Positions 8,521 to 15,766 of a stretch of DNA of 36,006 bases are shown one piece after another. Under the pieces are notes generated by a model. It did no database searches, was not told where the DNA came from, and saw only the letters and a list, made by a program, of their open reading frames with translations. Source of the DNA: Tissierellales bacterium. GTDB lineage: Bacteria; Bacillota; Clostridia; Tissierellales; JASKZW01. A program made the position numbers and the translations under genes. Location of the stretch: NCBI GenBank assembly GCA_030152145.1, contig JASLIL010000119.1, forward strand, positions 1 through 36,006. Direction: 5' to 3'. Numbering within the stretch: the stretch's first letter is position 1; each line of letters begins with the position of its first letter.

Positions 8521-9196
8521 AGTCGTAAACACCTTCTTTTTGATCTTTTACTATTTTACCATCTTCTATGGTAACTACTCTTTTCTTCATCTCATCAACT
8601 ATATTCTTAGCATGGGTAGCCATTATTATAGTTGTTCCGCTTTTATTTATGCCCTCTAGTACATTCATTATGTCCCAGGATGTTTCTGGGTCCAGGTTAC
8701 CTGTTGGCTCATCTGCTATTAGGACTGGTGGGTCATTTACTATAGCCCTAGCTATAGCTACCCTCTGATGCTCTCCTCCAGATAGTTCATTGGGATAGCA
8801 GTGGGCCTTGTTGCTTAGGTTTACCATTCCCAAAACCATAGGGATTCTTCTTCTCATTTCATTAGAATCTACCCCTAGAATCTCCATGGCAAAGGCAACA
8901 TTTTCATAAACTGTTTTGTTTTCCAAAAGTCTAAAATCCTGGAATACAACTCCTACCTTTCTTCTTATATAGGGAATTCTTCTGTTCCTAACCCTAGTTA
9001 TGTCTTGACCGTCTAAAAAAACCTTACCCTTAGTTGCATTTTCTTCCTTTAACAGGAGTTTCATCAAGGTTGATTTACCTGCACCACTTGGTCCTACCAA
9101 GAAGACAAATTCACCTTTTTTAATTTTTAAGTTTATCTTATCTAGTGCTACTACACCATTATCGTATTCTTTGTACACATCTTTTAGTACTATCAA
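8510..9196 (-). CDS. ftsE: Cell-division ATP-binding protein FtsE
   Basis: 228 aa ABC ATPase. Walker A GPSGAGKST (35-43), Q-loop VVFQDFRLL, signature LSGGEHQRVAIARA, Walker B LIADEPTGNLD and H-loop MATHAKN are all present. Start is TTG 9196, seven bases after AGAGGTG (9204-9210); no ATG lies nearby. FtsE binds FtsX and FtsZ, and its ATP hydrolysis drives the conformational change passed to the secreted hydrolase encoded two genes downstream. First gene of its operon, with a hairpin-forming leader. Confidence 0.97.
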   Translation of the reverse strand: MIVLKDVYKEYDNGVVALDKINLKIKKGEFVFLVGPSGAGKSTLMKLLLKEENATKGKVFLDGQDITRVRNRRIPYIRRKVGVVFQDFRLLENKTVYENVAFAMEILGVDSNEMRRRIPMVLGMVNLSNKAHCYPNELSGGEHQRVAIARAIVNDPPVLIADEPTGNLDPETSWDIMNVLEGINKSGTTIIMATHAKNIVDEMKKRVVTIEDGKIVKDQKEGVYDYES

Positions 9197-9217
9197 AAAA
9201 AGTCACCTCTATTTTCT

Positions 9218-9254
9218 ATATAGGCCATATGGAAAATTTATAGCTGGCCTATAT
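9218..9254. repeat. Inverted repeat in the ftsE leader
   Basis: Perfect 10-base arms ATATAGGCCA (9218-9227) and TGGCCTATAT (9245-9254) around a 17-base loop. It sits between the putative ftsE -10 (9270-9278) and the ftsE Shine-Dalgarno (9204-9210), so it would fold in the mRNA leader. It could be a repressor site or an RNA element. There is no T-run after it, so it is not a terminator. Confidence 0.6.
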
Positions 9255-9269
9255 CTTCTTAAGTTTCTT

Positions 9270-9278
9270 ATAATATCA
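9270..9278 (-). promoter_or_regulatory. Putative extended -10 promoter of ftsEX
   Basis: TG-A-TATTAT on the minus strand, an extended -10 form, with no convincing -35. It would give a leader of roughly 65 bases that contains the inverted repeat. Confidence 0.35.
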
Positions 9279-9293
9279 CATATTCTCTAATAT

Positions 9294-9299
9294 TATAAT
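9294..9299 (+). promoter_or_regulatory. Putative -10 of the 5-FCL gene
   Basis: TATAAT about 47 bases before the ATG at 9347, in a very AT-rich run. The -35 region (TAATAT) is poor. AT content alone makes such boxes common, so confidence is low. Confidence 0.3.
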
Positions 9300-9346
9300 A
9301 TAATATCAAGTAGATAACAAATTTTTTATAATTTAAGGAGGATATT

Positions 9347-9919
9347 ATGGATAAAAAAGCTGTTAGAAAGGAAGTTATAGGTTTAAGGGACCAAATGTCC
9401 AAAGAGGAGCATAGGGAGAAGTCTGCTAGGATAAAGGATTTACTTTTTTCCCTAGATAGTTTTAAGGAAGCCAAGAATATTTTTCTATTTATTTCCTTCG
9501 GTTCTGAGATTGACACCCATCCTATTATAGAAGATGCCTTGAAGATGGGGAAACATATTGGAGTTCCAGTTACTGACAATAAAACTAAGACCATGAGGGT
9601 TTCTAGGATCAAGGATTTTAATAAGGATCTGGAAATTGGTAACTACAATATTTTAGAGCCTAGGAAAGAAAGCTATGATTTTATGGATCCTAATGAAATT
9701 GACTTGATTTTAGTTCCTGGCCTGGCCTTTGATAGGGAGGGCTATAGGGTTGGCTATGGTGGCGGCTTCTATGATAGATTTTTCTCAAAGATTACTGGGG
9801 ATACTAAGAAAATAGGCCTGTTTTTTGACCTTCAGGAAATTCAAAAATGTCCTATTAATGAGTTTGATATACCTCTTGACTACATTATAAGCGAAAGTGG
9901 ATTAAAAAAAATTGACTAG
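9347..9919 (+). CDS. 5-formyltetrahydrofolate cyclo-ligase
   Basis: Converts 5-formyl-THF to 5,10-methenyl-THF with ATP, returning stored folate to one-carbon metabolism. 190 aa, usual length for the YgfA/MTHFS family. Near the N-terminus a lysine/arginine-rich helix (KKAVRKEVIGLRDQM) is typical. The diagnostic C-terminal motif is V-P-G-L-A-F-D-R-E-G-Y-R-V-G-Y-G-G-G-F-Y-D-R, the nucleotide- and folate-binding loop, around residues 124-145. Start ATG 9347 follows AAGGAGGAT. It is divergent from ftsE and stands 74 bases before the CofE-like gene, which has its own -10 box. Possible symbols are ygfA or fthC/yqgN; none is chosen. Confidence 0.95.
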   Translation: MDKKAVRKEVIGLRDQMSKEEHREKSARIKDLLFSLDSFKEAKNIFLFISFGSEIDTHPIIEDALKMGKHIGVPVTDNKTKTMRVSRIKDFNKDLEIGNYNILEPRKESYDFMDPNEIDLILVPGLAFDREGYRVGYGGGFYDRFFSKITGDTKKIGLFFDLQEIQKCPINEFDIPLDYIISESGLKKID

Positions 9920-9922
9920 TAT

Positions 9923-9952
9923 TTCTTTATTTTATCTTAAATGTAGTATAAT
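9923..9952 (+). promoter_or_regulatory. Putative promoter of the CofE-like gene
   Basis: A perfect TATAAT at 9947-9952. A weak -35 (TTCTTT, 9923-9928) lies 18 bases upstream. It is placed 41 bases before the ATG at 9994. Confidence 0.5.
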
Positions 9953-9993
9953 ATATAGGTGATGTTATTTAATTTATATTAGGAGGAATTTTA

Positions 9994-11187
9994 ATGGTAA
10001 GAACCGTAGGAACTACAGCAAGAGGTATTAGAACTCCAATTGTTAAACATGGAGACGACATTGTTGATATAGTCGTAGACTCTGTGCTGGAAGCCTCAAA
10101 AGCAGAAGGTTTTTCTTTGGATGACAGAGATATTATAGGTATTACAGAATCTTTAGTAGCTCGTGCTCAAGGAAACTATGCCACTGTTGAACAGGTTAAA
10201 GCTGATATTGATAATAAATTCGGAGAAAGCTTAGGAGTTGTATTCCCTATACTTAGTAGAAATAGATTTTCTATGATTTTAAAGAGTATAGCTATGACCG
10301 GAAAAAAGGTATATTTACTTCTAAACTACCCTTATGATGAGGTGGGAAATCCACTTATGGATCCTAGCCAATTCTATGAGTCTGAAATCAATCCTTACAG
10401 CGATCTACTTTCAGAAGAAAAATACAGACAGGTCTTTGGGGACTATGTAAGACATCCATTTACTGATATTGACTATGTCAAGCTATATAAGGACTTAGCA
10501 TACAATGATAATATTGAAATATATCTTTCAAATAATCCAACTGATATTCTAAAGTTTACAGATAATATATTGGTAGCTAATATACATGCTAGAGAGAAAA
10601 CTAAGAAAATATTAAAAGAAGCTGGGGCTAAGGTTGTCCTAGGTTTAGATGATATACTGTCAGAGCCAGTAAATAATAGTGGCTACAATCCAGATTTTGG
10701 ACTACTGGGTTCAAATCTTGCTACTATGGAGAGTTTAAAGCTTTTCCCTAGGGATTCCCAATCCTATGTAGACCTTATACAAAAAAGCCTGCTTGAGAAA
10801 ACTGGAAAACATATAGAGGTTATGGTTTACGGTGATGGGGCCTTTAAGGATCCTGCTGGTGGTATATGGGAGCTTGCTGACCCATGTGTATCTCCTGGAT
10901 ATACTAGTGGCTTAGAGGGAACACCAAATGAAATAAAGTTAAAGTATCTTGCTGATACTGATCTTAAGGGTATGGATTCTGAAGAAGCTGCCAAGGCTAT
11001 TAAGGAAAAAATATCTAAAAAAGACCATGAGGGTAAGAAGGAAGGATCTGAGGAGGCTTTAGGAACTACTCCTAGAAAGATTACTGACCTCTTAGGCAGT
11101 CTTTGTGACCTAACTAGTGGTAGTGGAGACAAGGGTACTCCAGTTGTTCTTATTCAAGGATACTTTGATAATTTTGCTAGTAATTAA
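9994..11187 (+). CDS. CofE-like (coenzyme F420-0:L-glutamate ligase family) protein of unknown substrate
   Basis: 397 aa, preceded by AGGAGGAATT. The N-terminus (V-G-T-T-A-R-G-I-R-T-P-I-V-K, then G-D-D-I) resembles the opening of the CofE ligase fold, where GIPxI and the GDDL stretch bind GTP, metal and substrate. V-V-L-G-L-D-D-I near the middle and D-G-A-F-K-D-P-A-G-G-I-W-E-L-A-D-P also look like metal/nucleotide-site sequences. It is much longer than archaeal CofE (about 250 aa) and carries a lysine-rich segment near residues 330-350. Classic CofE adds gamma-linked glutamates to F420-0. Firmicutes of this type are not known to make F420, and no other F420 gene is in the window, so a different acceptor is likely. 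Monocistronic: own -10 box and strong terminator. Confidence 0.75.
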   Translation: MVRTVGTTARGIRTPIVKHGDDIVDIVVDSVLEASKAEGFSLDDRDIIGITESLVARAQGNYATVEQVKADIDNKFGESLGVVFPILSRNRFSMILKSIAMTGKKVYLLLNYPYDEVGNPLMDPSQFYESEINPYSDLLSEEKYRQVFGDYVRHPFTDIDYVKLYKDLAYNDNIEIYLSNNPTDILKFTDNILVANIHAREKTKKILKEAGAKVVLGLDDILSEPVNNSGYNPDFGLLGSNLATMESLKLFPRDSQSYVDLIQKSLLEKTGKHIEVMVYGDGAFKDPAGGIWELADPCVSPGYTSGLEGTPNEIKLKYLADTDLKGMDSEEAAKAIKEKISKKDHEGKKEGSEEALGTTPRKITDLLGSLCDLTSGSGDKGTPVVLIQGYFDNFASN

Positions 11188-11191
11188 GGCT

Positions 11192-11222
11192 TGAACCTAA
11201 GGATTCCTTAGGTTCATTTTTT
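11192..11222 (+). terminator. Intrinsic terminator of the CofE-like gene
   Basis: Perfect 11-base-pair stem TGAACCTAAGG/CCTTAGGTTCA with a 3-base loop, followed by six T. Starts five bases after the stop codon. Confidence 0.93.
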
Positions 11223-11225
11223 ATG

Positions 11226-11266
11226 TAAAAAATAAGACCCAAGTTTCAATTAGAATCTTGGGTCTT
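11226..11266 (-). terminator. Intrinsic terminator of the wall-polymer/transketolase operon
   Basis: Ten-base-pair stem AAGACCCAAG/CTTGGGTCTT (11234-11243 with 11257-11266) and a 13-base loop. On the minus strand it is followed by ATTTTTTAC. It stands back to back with the plus-strand terminator of the convergent gene. Confidence 0.9.
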
Positions 11267-11271
11267 GTCTT

Positions 11272-12198
11272 TTATAAAAGCTCTTTTGAGATCTTTACTA
11301 TATTATCTACAGATAGGCCATACTTTTCAAGTAGTTGACTTCCGTCTCCTGACTCTCCAAAGCTATCCACAGTTCCTATTCTCTTTAATTTAGCTGGTTG
11401 ATTTTCTGATAGTACCTCTGCCACTGCTGATCCTAGACCACCAATTATACTGTGTTCTTCAACAGTTACAATTCCCTTGGTTTCTTCTGCAGCCTTAATT
11501 ATAATTTCCTGGTCTATAGGCTTAATACTAGCCATATTTATAACTCTTGCTGAGATTCCCTCTTCCTTTAGTCTATCATGGGCTTCCATAGCCTTGGCTA
11601 CCATTACTCCTGTAGCAATAATAGTTATATCTTGACCATCTTTTACAAGACTGGCCTTACCAATTTTAAATTCATGATTCTCATCAAATATAACTGGAGT
11701 TCCTGCTCTACCAAGTCTTATATAAACTGGTCCATCATGTTCTGCTGCTGCAAAAATAACTTTTTCAGTTTCTACAGCATCTGCTGGGTTTAAAACCACC
11801 ATGTTTGGAAGAGATCTCATTATACTAAGATCTTCTAGGGCCTGGTGAGTTGCACCGTCTTCTCCTACTGTTAGACCTGCGTGAGTAGCAGCTATCTTAA
11901 CATTTAACTTAGGGTAACAGATGGAGTTTCTTATGATTTCAAAAGCTCTTCCTGTTGCAAATACTGCAAAAGTACTGGCAAATGGTATCTTGCCACTAGC
12001 TGCCATACCTGCTGATATTCCCATTAAGTTCTGCTCTGCTATACCAACATTGACAAATCTTTCTGGAAACTCCTTGGCAAATACTCCTGTTTTAGTTGAG
12101 CCAGAAAGGTCTGCGTCTAGTACAACTACTTTTTCATTTTCATGGCCTAATTTCTTTAGGGCCTCTCCATAAGCCGCTCTAGTTGCTATATTAGTCAT
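11272..12198 (-). CDS. Transketolase, C-terminal (pyrimidine-binding) subunit
   Basis: 308 aa half-enzyme carrying the Pyr and C-terminal domains of transketolase. The catalytic glutamate that activates thiamine diphosphate lies in V-N-V-G-I-A-E-Q-N-L-M-G (about residues 50-60). H-A-G-L-T-V-G-E-D-G-A-T-H-Q (about 105-118) is the conserved substrate/cofactor loop. It pairs with the N-terminal subunit encoded just upstream. The genes overlap by 8 bases, and the ribosome site GGAGGTGG (12204-12211) lies within the last codons of the upstream gene, so the subunits should be made in equal amounts. Transfers two-carbon units in the non-oxidative pentose phosphate pathway. A DXS-like enzyme is less likely because of the two-gene split and motif spelling. 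Confidence 0.94.
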   Translation of the reverse strand: MTNIATRAAYGEALKKLGHENEKVVVLDADLSGSTKTGVFAKEFPERFVNVGIAEQNLMGISAGMAASGKIPFASTFAVFATGRAFEIIRNSICYPKLNVKIAATHAGLTVGEDGATHQALEDLSIMRSLPNMVVLNPADAVETEKVIFAAAEHDGPVYIRLGRAGTPVIFDENHEFKIGKASLVKDGQDITIIATGVMVAKAMEAHDRLKEEGISARVINMASIKPIDQEIIIKAAEETKGIVTVEEHSIIGGLGSAVAEVLSENQPAKLKRIGTVDSFGESGDGSQLLEKYGLSVDNIVKISKELL

Positions 12199-13018
12199 CT
12201 AAGCCACCTCCTAGTTCAGTTAAGGCTTTCTCTAGTTCTTCATCACTTGGAGCCTTTCCATGCCAGCCTACTTGATTTTCCATAAATGATACTCCCTTAC
12301 CCTTTACAGTATTGGCTACTATCATTGTAGGTTTTCCATTTCTTTCTCTGGCCATATCTAGGGCCTTCGCTATCTCCTCTAGATTGTGACCATCTATAAC
12401 TATTACATTCCATCCAAAGGCTTTAAACTTTTCATCTATAGGATCAATGGACATTACATCTTCGTTTTTTCCATCAATTTGAAGGCCATTATGGTCTAGA
12501 AAAGCTACTAGATTGTCTAGCTTATTGTGGGCTGCAAACATAGCTGCTTCCCAAACTATACCTTCTTGAACTTCTCCATCTCCTAAAAGAGCAAAAACCC
12601 TATAGTCTTCCTTGAACATTTTAGCTGACTTAGCCATACCACAAGCAGCTGAAATACCTTGTCCCAAAGATCCTGTTGTCATATCTACTCCAGGAGTTCC
12701 CTTCATGTCTGGGTGACCTTGAAGCATCTGTCCTATCTTTCTTAAGTTATCTAACTCGCTTTTAGGGAAATATCCTTTCTCTGCTAAAGCTGCATATAAA
12801 ACTGGTGCAGCATGTCCCTTTGATAGCACAAACCTATCTCTAGCTTCCCAGCCTGGATTTTTTGGATCTATATTCATTTCTTCAAAGAAAAGTGTTGCTA
12901 CTATTTCACAAGCTGACAGTGAACCACCTGGATGGCCTGATTGAGATTTATTAAGCATACTTACTATGTCTTTTCTCATAGTATTGGCAATTATCTCTAA
13001 GTCTTTTAAGTTGCTCAT
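12191..13018 (-). CDS. Transketolase, N-terminal (pyrophosphate-binding) subunit
   Basis: 275 aa PP-domain half of transketolase. S-G-H-P-G-G-S-L-S (about residues 26-34) and G-H-P-D-M-K-G-T-P-G-V-D-M-T-T-G-S-L-G-Q-G are the substrate and cofactor loops. The thiamine diphosphate motif is G-D-G-E-V-Q-E-G ... L-D-H-N-G-L-Q-I-D-G (about 145-185), with Asp and Asn metal ligands visible. Start ATG 13018 follows AGGAGG. Split transketolases are common in anaerobic bacteria. It sits 19 bases after yitT at the end of the wall-polymer operon, possibly linking pentose supply to polymer synthesis, though simple operon hitch-hiking is as likely. A promoter inside yitT cannot be excluded. Confidence 0.95.
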   Translation of the reverse strand: MSNLKDLEIIANTMRKDIVSMLNKSQSGHPGGSLSACEIVATLFFEEMNIDPKNPGWEARDRFVLSKGHAAPVLYAALAEKGYFPKSELDNLRKIGQMLQGHPDMKGTPGVDMTTGSLGQGISAACGMAKSAKMFKEDYRVFALLGDGEVQEGIVWEAAMFAAHNKLDNLVAFLDHNGLQIDGKNEDVMSIDPIDEKFKAFGWNVIVIDGHNLEEIAKALDMARERNGKPTMIVANTVKGKGVSFMENQVGWHGKAPSDEELEKALTELGGGLDD

Positions 13019-13037
13019 TATATACCTCCTAAAAAAT

Positions 13038-13874
13038 TTATTCTAGACTTTCTCCTAAAACTTCAAATAATTCTCCTACTTCTACATAGGCCTTTTTGTC
13101 TACTTCTCTTATCCTGTCTATAACTTTAGGATATTGAGACCTTTCAATTATGAATAATACCACATCTTCTGTGTCTTGTGTATGTAATTTTTGGAAAGTC
13201 TGGATTTTCAAGTCCCTAAGATCTTCTTTCTCTAACATACCTAACATTTCTTTTTTAGAGCTTTTAACTTCCACTCTCAAGTACTTTTTCTTATCATTTA
13301 TTAGCCTTCTTATGGTCATGCTCATAACAAACATTGATACCATAGAGTAAAGAGCTGTATCAATATTTTTATCTGCATAGCCTGCAAAGGATATTATTAA
13401 GGTATCAATCATAACCATAAAGGTGGGTATAGTTATAAAGGGCAAAAATTTATTTAAGATTGCACCTATTGTGTCTGAACCTCCTGTAGTTCCACCTGAC
13501 CTTATAACTGTTCCTATACCAAAACCTAAAATCAGCCCGCCAAAAACTGCTGCTAGAAAGGGATTTTTCGTTACAACTGTTACTGGCAATAACTTTAAAA
13601 ATACTGAAACAAAACCTGTGGCATAGAAGGTTTTCCAGCCAAAACTTGCTCCTAGAACCAATATACCTATAGCAAACAAAGGTATGTTTATAGCCAGGTT
13701 GGTAACATATACTGGTATGCCTGTTAAGGTCTTTAGGGCTATACCAAATCCTGTAATTCCTCCTGGTGCAATAGAGTTAGGGTCTAGAAAGTTTTGAAGG
13801 GCAAAGGACATTATAAAAGCCCCTATGGTTAAACCTACTATGGATTTTAAAAATTCTCCCCATTTTTTTTCCAT
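13038..13874 (-). CDS. YitT family membrane protein (DUF161 + DUF2179)
   Basis: 278 aa with about five or six transmembrane segments in the first 185 residues. A glycine-rich S-G-G-T-T-G-G-S-D-T-I motif near 125-135 is characteristic of the YitT family. The cytosolic C-terminus (about 200-278, with E-D-V-V-L-F-I-I-E-R and K-V-I-D-R-I-R-E-V-D) matches the DUF2179 domain. The family is widespread in Firmicutes, often in several copies, with no agreed function; transport has been proposed. Start ATG 13874. It lies between tagA/wecG and the transketolase genes in an unbroken run of minus-strand genes. Confidence 0.9.
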   Translation of the reverse strand: MEKKWGEFLKSIVGLTIGAFIMSFALQNFLDPNSIAPGGITGFGIALKTLTGIPVYVTNLAINIPLFAIGILVLGASFGWKTFYATGFVSVFLKLLPVTVVTKNPFLAAVFGGLILGFGIGTVIRSGGTTGGSDTIGAILNKFLPFITIPTFMVMIDTLIISFAGYADKNIDTALYSMVSMFVMSMTIRRLINDKKKYLRVEVKSSKKEMLGMLEKEDLRDLKIQTFQKLHTQDTEDVVLFIIERSQYPKVIDRIREVDKKAYVEVGELFEVLGESLE

Positions 13875-13883
13875 AAAAGCCTC

Positions 13884-14639
13884 CTATTCTACACTTTCTT
13901 TTGAAAATATTGTATATAGTATAAATTTGGGTAGAAGAACCTGTCTCTTGATCCTTGATGGTTCCTTTACCAACCTATAAAACCACTCTAATCCTAACTT
14001 CTGGTAGATTTCAGGTGCCCTCTTGGCATTTCCTGAAAGTATATCCATGGTTCCACCATTACCTATGGCTAGTTTTACCTTAAGCCTGGAGGCATTGCTA
14101 TTTATCCAGATCTCCTGTTTTGGAAAACCTAGACCTACAAACAGTATGTCTGTCTTGCTCTCATTTATCTCTTCTACGATTTTATCTTCTTCAGGGCTGT
14201 CCACTACCCCTATATGACTGCCTTTAAAGTAACCATTGTGATAGCCTGCTATTCTTATATTAGGATAGTCCCTGGCTATATTTTCCGCAGCCTCTCTTGC
14301 TATGCCTTCCTTGCCTCCCAATAGATAGATGCTGTAGCCCTCTCTATTGGCTATCTTTAAAAGTTCTACTGAAAGGTCAAAGCCTGTTACCCTTTCCTTC
14401 AAGGGTTTTTTTCTTATTTTCGAACCGTATATAAGCCCTATTCCATCTGGAATAATTAAATCTGCCTGGTTAACCTCTTTTTTCAAGGCTTGGTCATCTT
14501 TAGCCATCATGGCTATTTCTGTATTTGGAGTATAGATCCTCCTTAAACTCTGACCCTTTAAAAAATCCTCTGCTACTGATATAGCTTGGTCCATAGTAAG
14601 ATTGTCTATATTTATTCCACATATCTTTACCTTATCCAC
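13884..14639 (-). CDS. WecG/TagA/CpsF family glycosyltransferase (GT26)
   Basis: 251 aa, GTG start preceded by AGTAGGTGAT. In Gram-positives TagA adds N-acetylmannosamine to the undecaprenyl-PP-GlcNAc lipid, the committed step of wall teichoic acid or secondary wall polymer synthesis. Diagnostic sequences are T-P-N-T-E-I-A-M-M-A (about 38-47, with the catalytic-base region T-P-N), A-D-L-I-I-P-D-G-I-G-L (about 60-70), E-R-V-T-G-F-D-L (about 82-89), and G-L-G-F-P-K-Q-E-I-W-I near 170. Its place directly downstream of csaB and the ligase supports a polymer-linkage role. Nucleotide-sugar specificity cannot be read from sequence alone. Confidence 0.93.
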   Translation of the reverse strand: MDKVKICGINIDNLTMDQAISVAEDFLKGQSLRRIYTPNTEIAMMAKDDQALKKEVNQADLIIPDGIGLIYGSKIRKKPLKERVTGFDLSVELLKIANREGYSIYLLGGKEGIAREAAENIARDYPNIRIAGYHNGYFKGSHIGVVDSPEEDKIVEEINESKTDILFVGLGFPKQEIWINSNASRLKVKLAIGNGGTMDILSGNAKRAPEIYQKLGLEWFYRLVKEPSRIKRQVLLPKFILYTIFSKESVE

Positions 14640-14647
14640 TTTATCAC

Positions 14648-15751
14648 CTACTCCTCCAAAAGTTCTAATGCCATAGATATGTTTCTTAATGCTTCCTTCT
14701 TAAGATTTTCATCAGCCTCTAAAAGCTCCTGTCTTAAGTCCTTCCTGTCCTGCCAAACTATATCTATATTTTCCAGAAGTTCCCTCTTATTGAAATTATC
14801 TGTATATATCATTGTATCTACCTTAATTGAATTTAAAAAGCCCACTATTTTAGGGTCATAGACTATTCCAACCATAGGTACTCCCTGACTGGCTGCATAT
14901 ATAAGGGAGTGGAGCCTCATGGCTATAATCATATCCAAAGTATTTATAATCCCCATTAATTCATCTACAGCATATTTTTCCTCCAGCAGGTAGCTATTTT
15001 TATTCTTAACCCTAGATATTATCTCCCTGCTTATTTCCAGATCCTCTGGATAGTGCATGGGTATCAAGAGGAAGTTGCACTTATAGTTATGGACCATCTC
15101 ATCTATGGCCAAGCTTAATTCCTCTATTAGTTTCCTGCTATTATCCCAATCCCTAATAGAAATCCCTATTAGAGGCCTGTCTTTAGGTATCCCCTCATTT
15201 TTAAAAATCTCATCTATCCTAGACTGAGGCTTGGCTTCCAAGGTAAATACTGGATCTGCTGTTACCGCCATCCTTTGATTTTTCAAGCCTATTTCCTTTA
15301 AAAAATCAAAGGATTCCTGGTCTCTTAAGGTAATCAGGTCTACTTTTTCCAGTATTTTTTTGGTCAGAAACCTATTTAATCTCTTATTTATAGGACCTAC
15401 CCCATTGGCATAGACCATGATCTTCTTTCCATAGCACTTGGCCAACTTCATTATGGTCAAGTAGTATATAAGGGATCTGGTGCTGGTAACATCCTGTAAA
15501 AGACTACCTCCGCCTGATATAAATAAATCACAGGATTTAATGGCCCTTCTTACCTCAGCTAGTTTAAATCTATTTACTGCTTTTATATCATAGGATTTTT
15601 CAGTAAAGGGAGGATTATAGGATAAAGCCGTTATATCTATATGGCTATCTGCATTTTTAAAGTCCTTTACGATTGCCTTAAGTATAGCATCGTCACCACT
15701 ATTATCAAAACCATAGTAGCCTGATATAACTATAGATTTTTTCTTATCCAT
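14648..15751 (-). CDS. csaB: Polysaccharide pyruvyl transferase CsaB
   Basis: 367 aa. CsaB adds ketal-pyruvate from PEP to the secondary cell-wall polymer, which makes the polymer a ligand for SLH domains of S-layer and surface proteins. The N-terminus S-G-Y-Y-G-F-D-N-S-G-D-D-A-I-L and the I-S-I-R-D-W-D-N segment are typical. The C-terminal M-R-L-H-S-L-I-Y-A-A-S-Q-G-V-P-M motif (around 282-297), with its invariant histidine, is also characteristic. The surrounding genes (TagA, ligase-like protein, GT4, PIG-L) fit a wall-polymer operon. No SLH protein is in the window, so the anchored partners are unknown. Confidence 0.92.
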   Translation of the reverse strand: MDKKKSIVISGYYGFDNSGDDAILKAIVKDFKNADSHIDITALSYNPPFTEKSYDIKAVNRFKLAEVRRAIKSCDLFISGGGSLLQDVTSTRSLIYYLTIMKLAKCYGKKIMVYANGVGPINKRLNRFLTKKILEKVDLITLRDQESFDFLKEIGLKNQRMAVTADPVFTLEAKPQSRIDEIFKNEGIPKDRPLIGISIRDWDNSRKLIEELSLAIDEMVHNYKCNFLLIPMHYPEDLEISREIISRVKNKNSYLLEEKYAVDELMGIINTLDMIIAMRLHSLIYAASQGVPMVGIVYDPKIVGFLNSIKVDTMIYTDNFNKRELLENIDIVWQDRKDLRQELLEADENLKKEALRNISMALELLEE

Positions 15752-15766
15752 ACTAAGTCTCCTTTA

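Noticed and set aside
8252..8659. Plus-strand open frame covering the ftsE/ftsX junction
   Set aside because: Low-complexity antisense of two certain genes, with no Shine-Dalgarno.
9268..9612. Minus-strand open frame over the start of the cyclo-ligase gene
   Set aside because: Antisense to a well-supported gene and partly in the AT-rich intergenic region.
11192..11216. TGAAC...GTTCA as a second SOS box
   Set aside because: Spacing is wrong and it is the stem of an intrinsic terminator.
12191..12198. Possible frameshift joining the transketolase halves into one gene
   Set aside because: Two-subunit transketolases are normal in this group; each half is complete and the downstream start has its own ribosome site.
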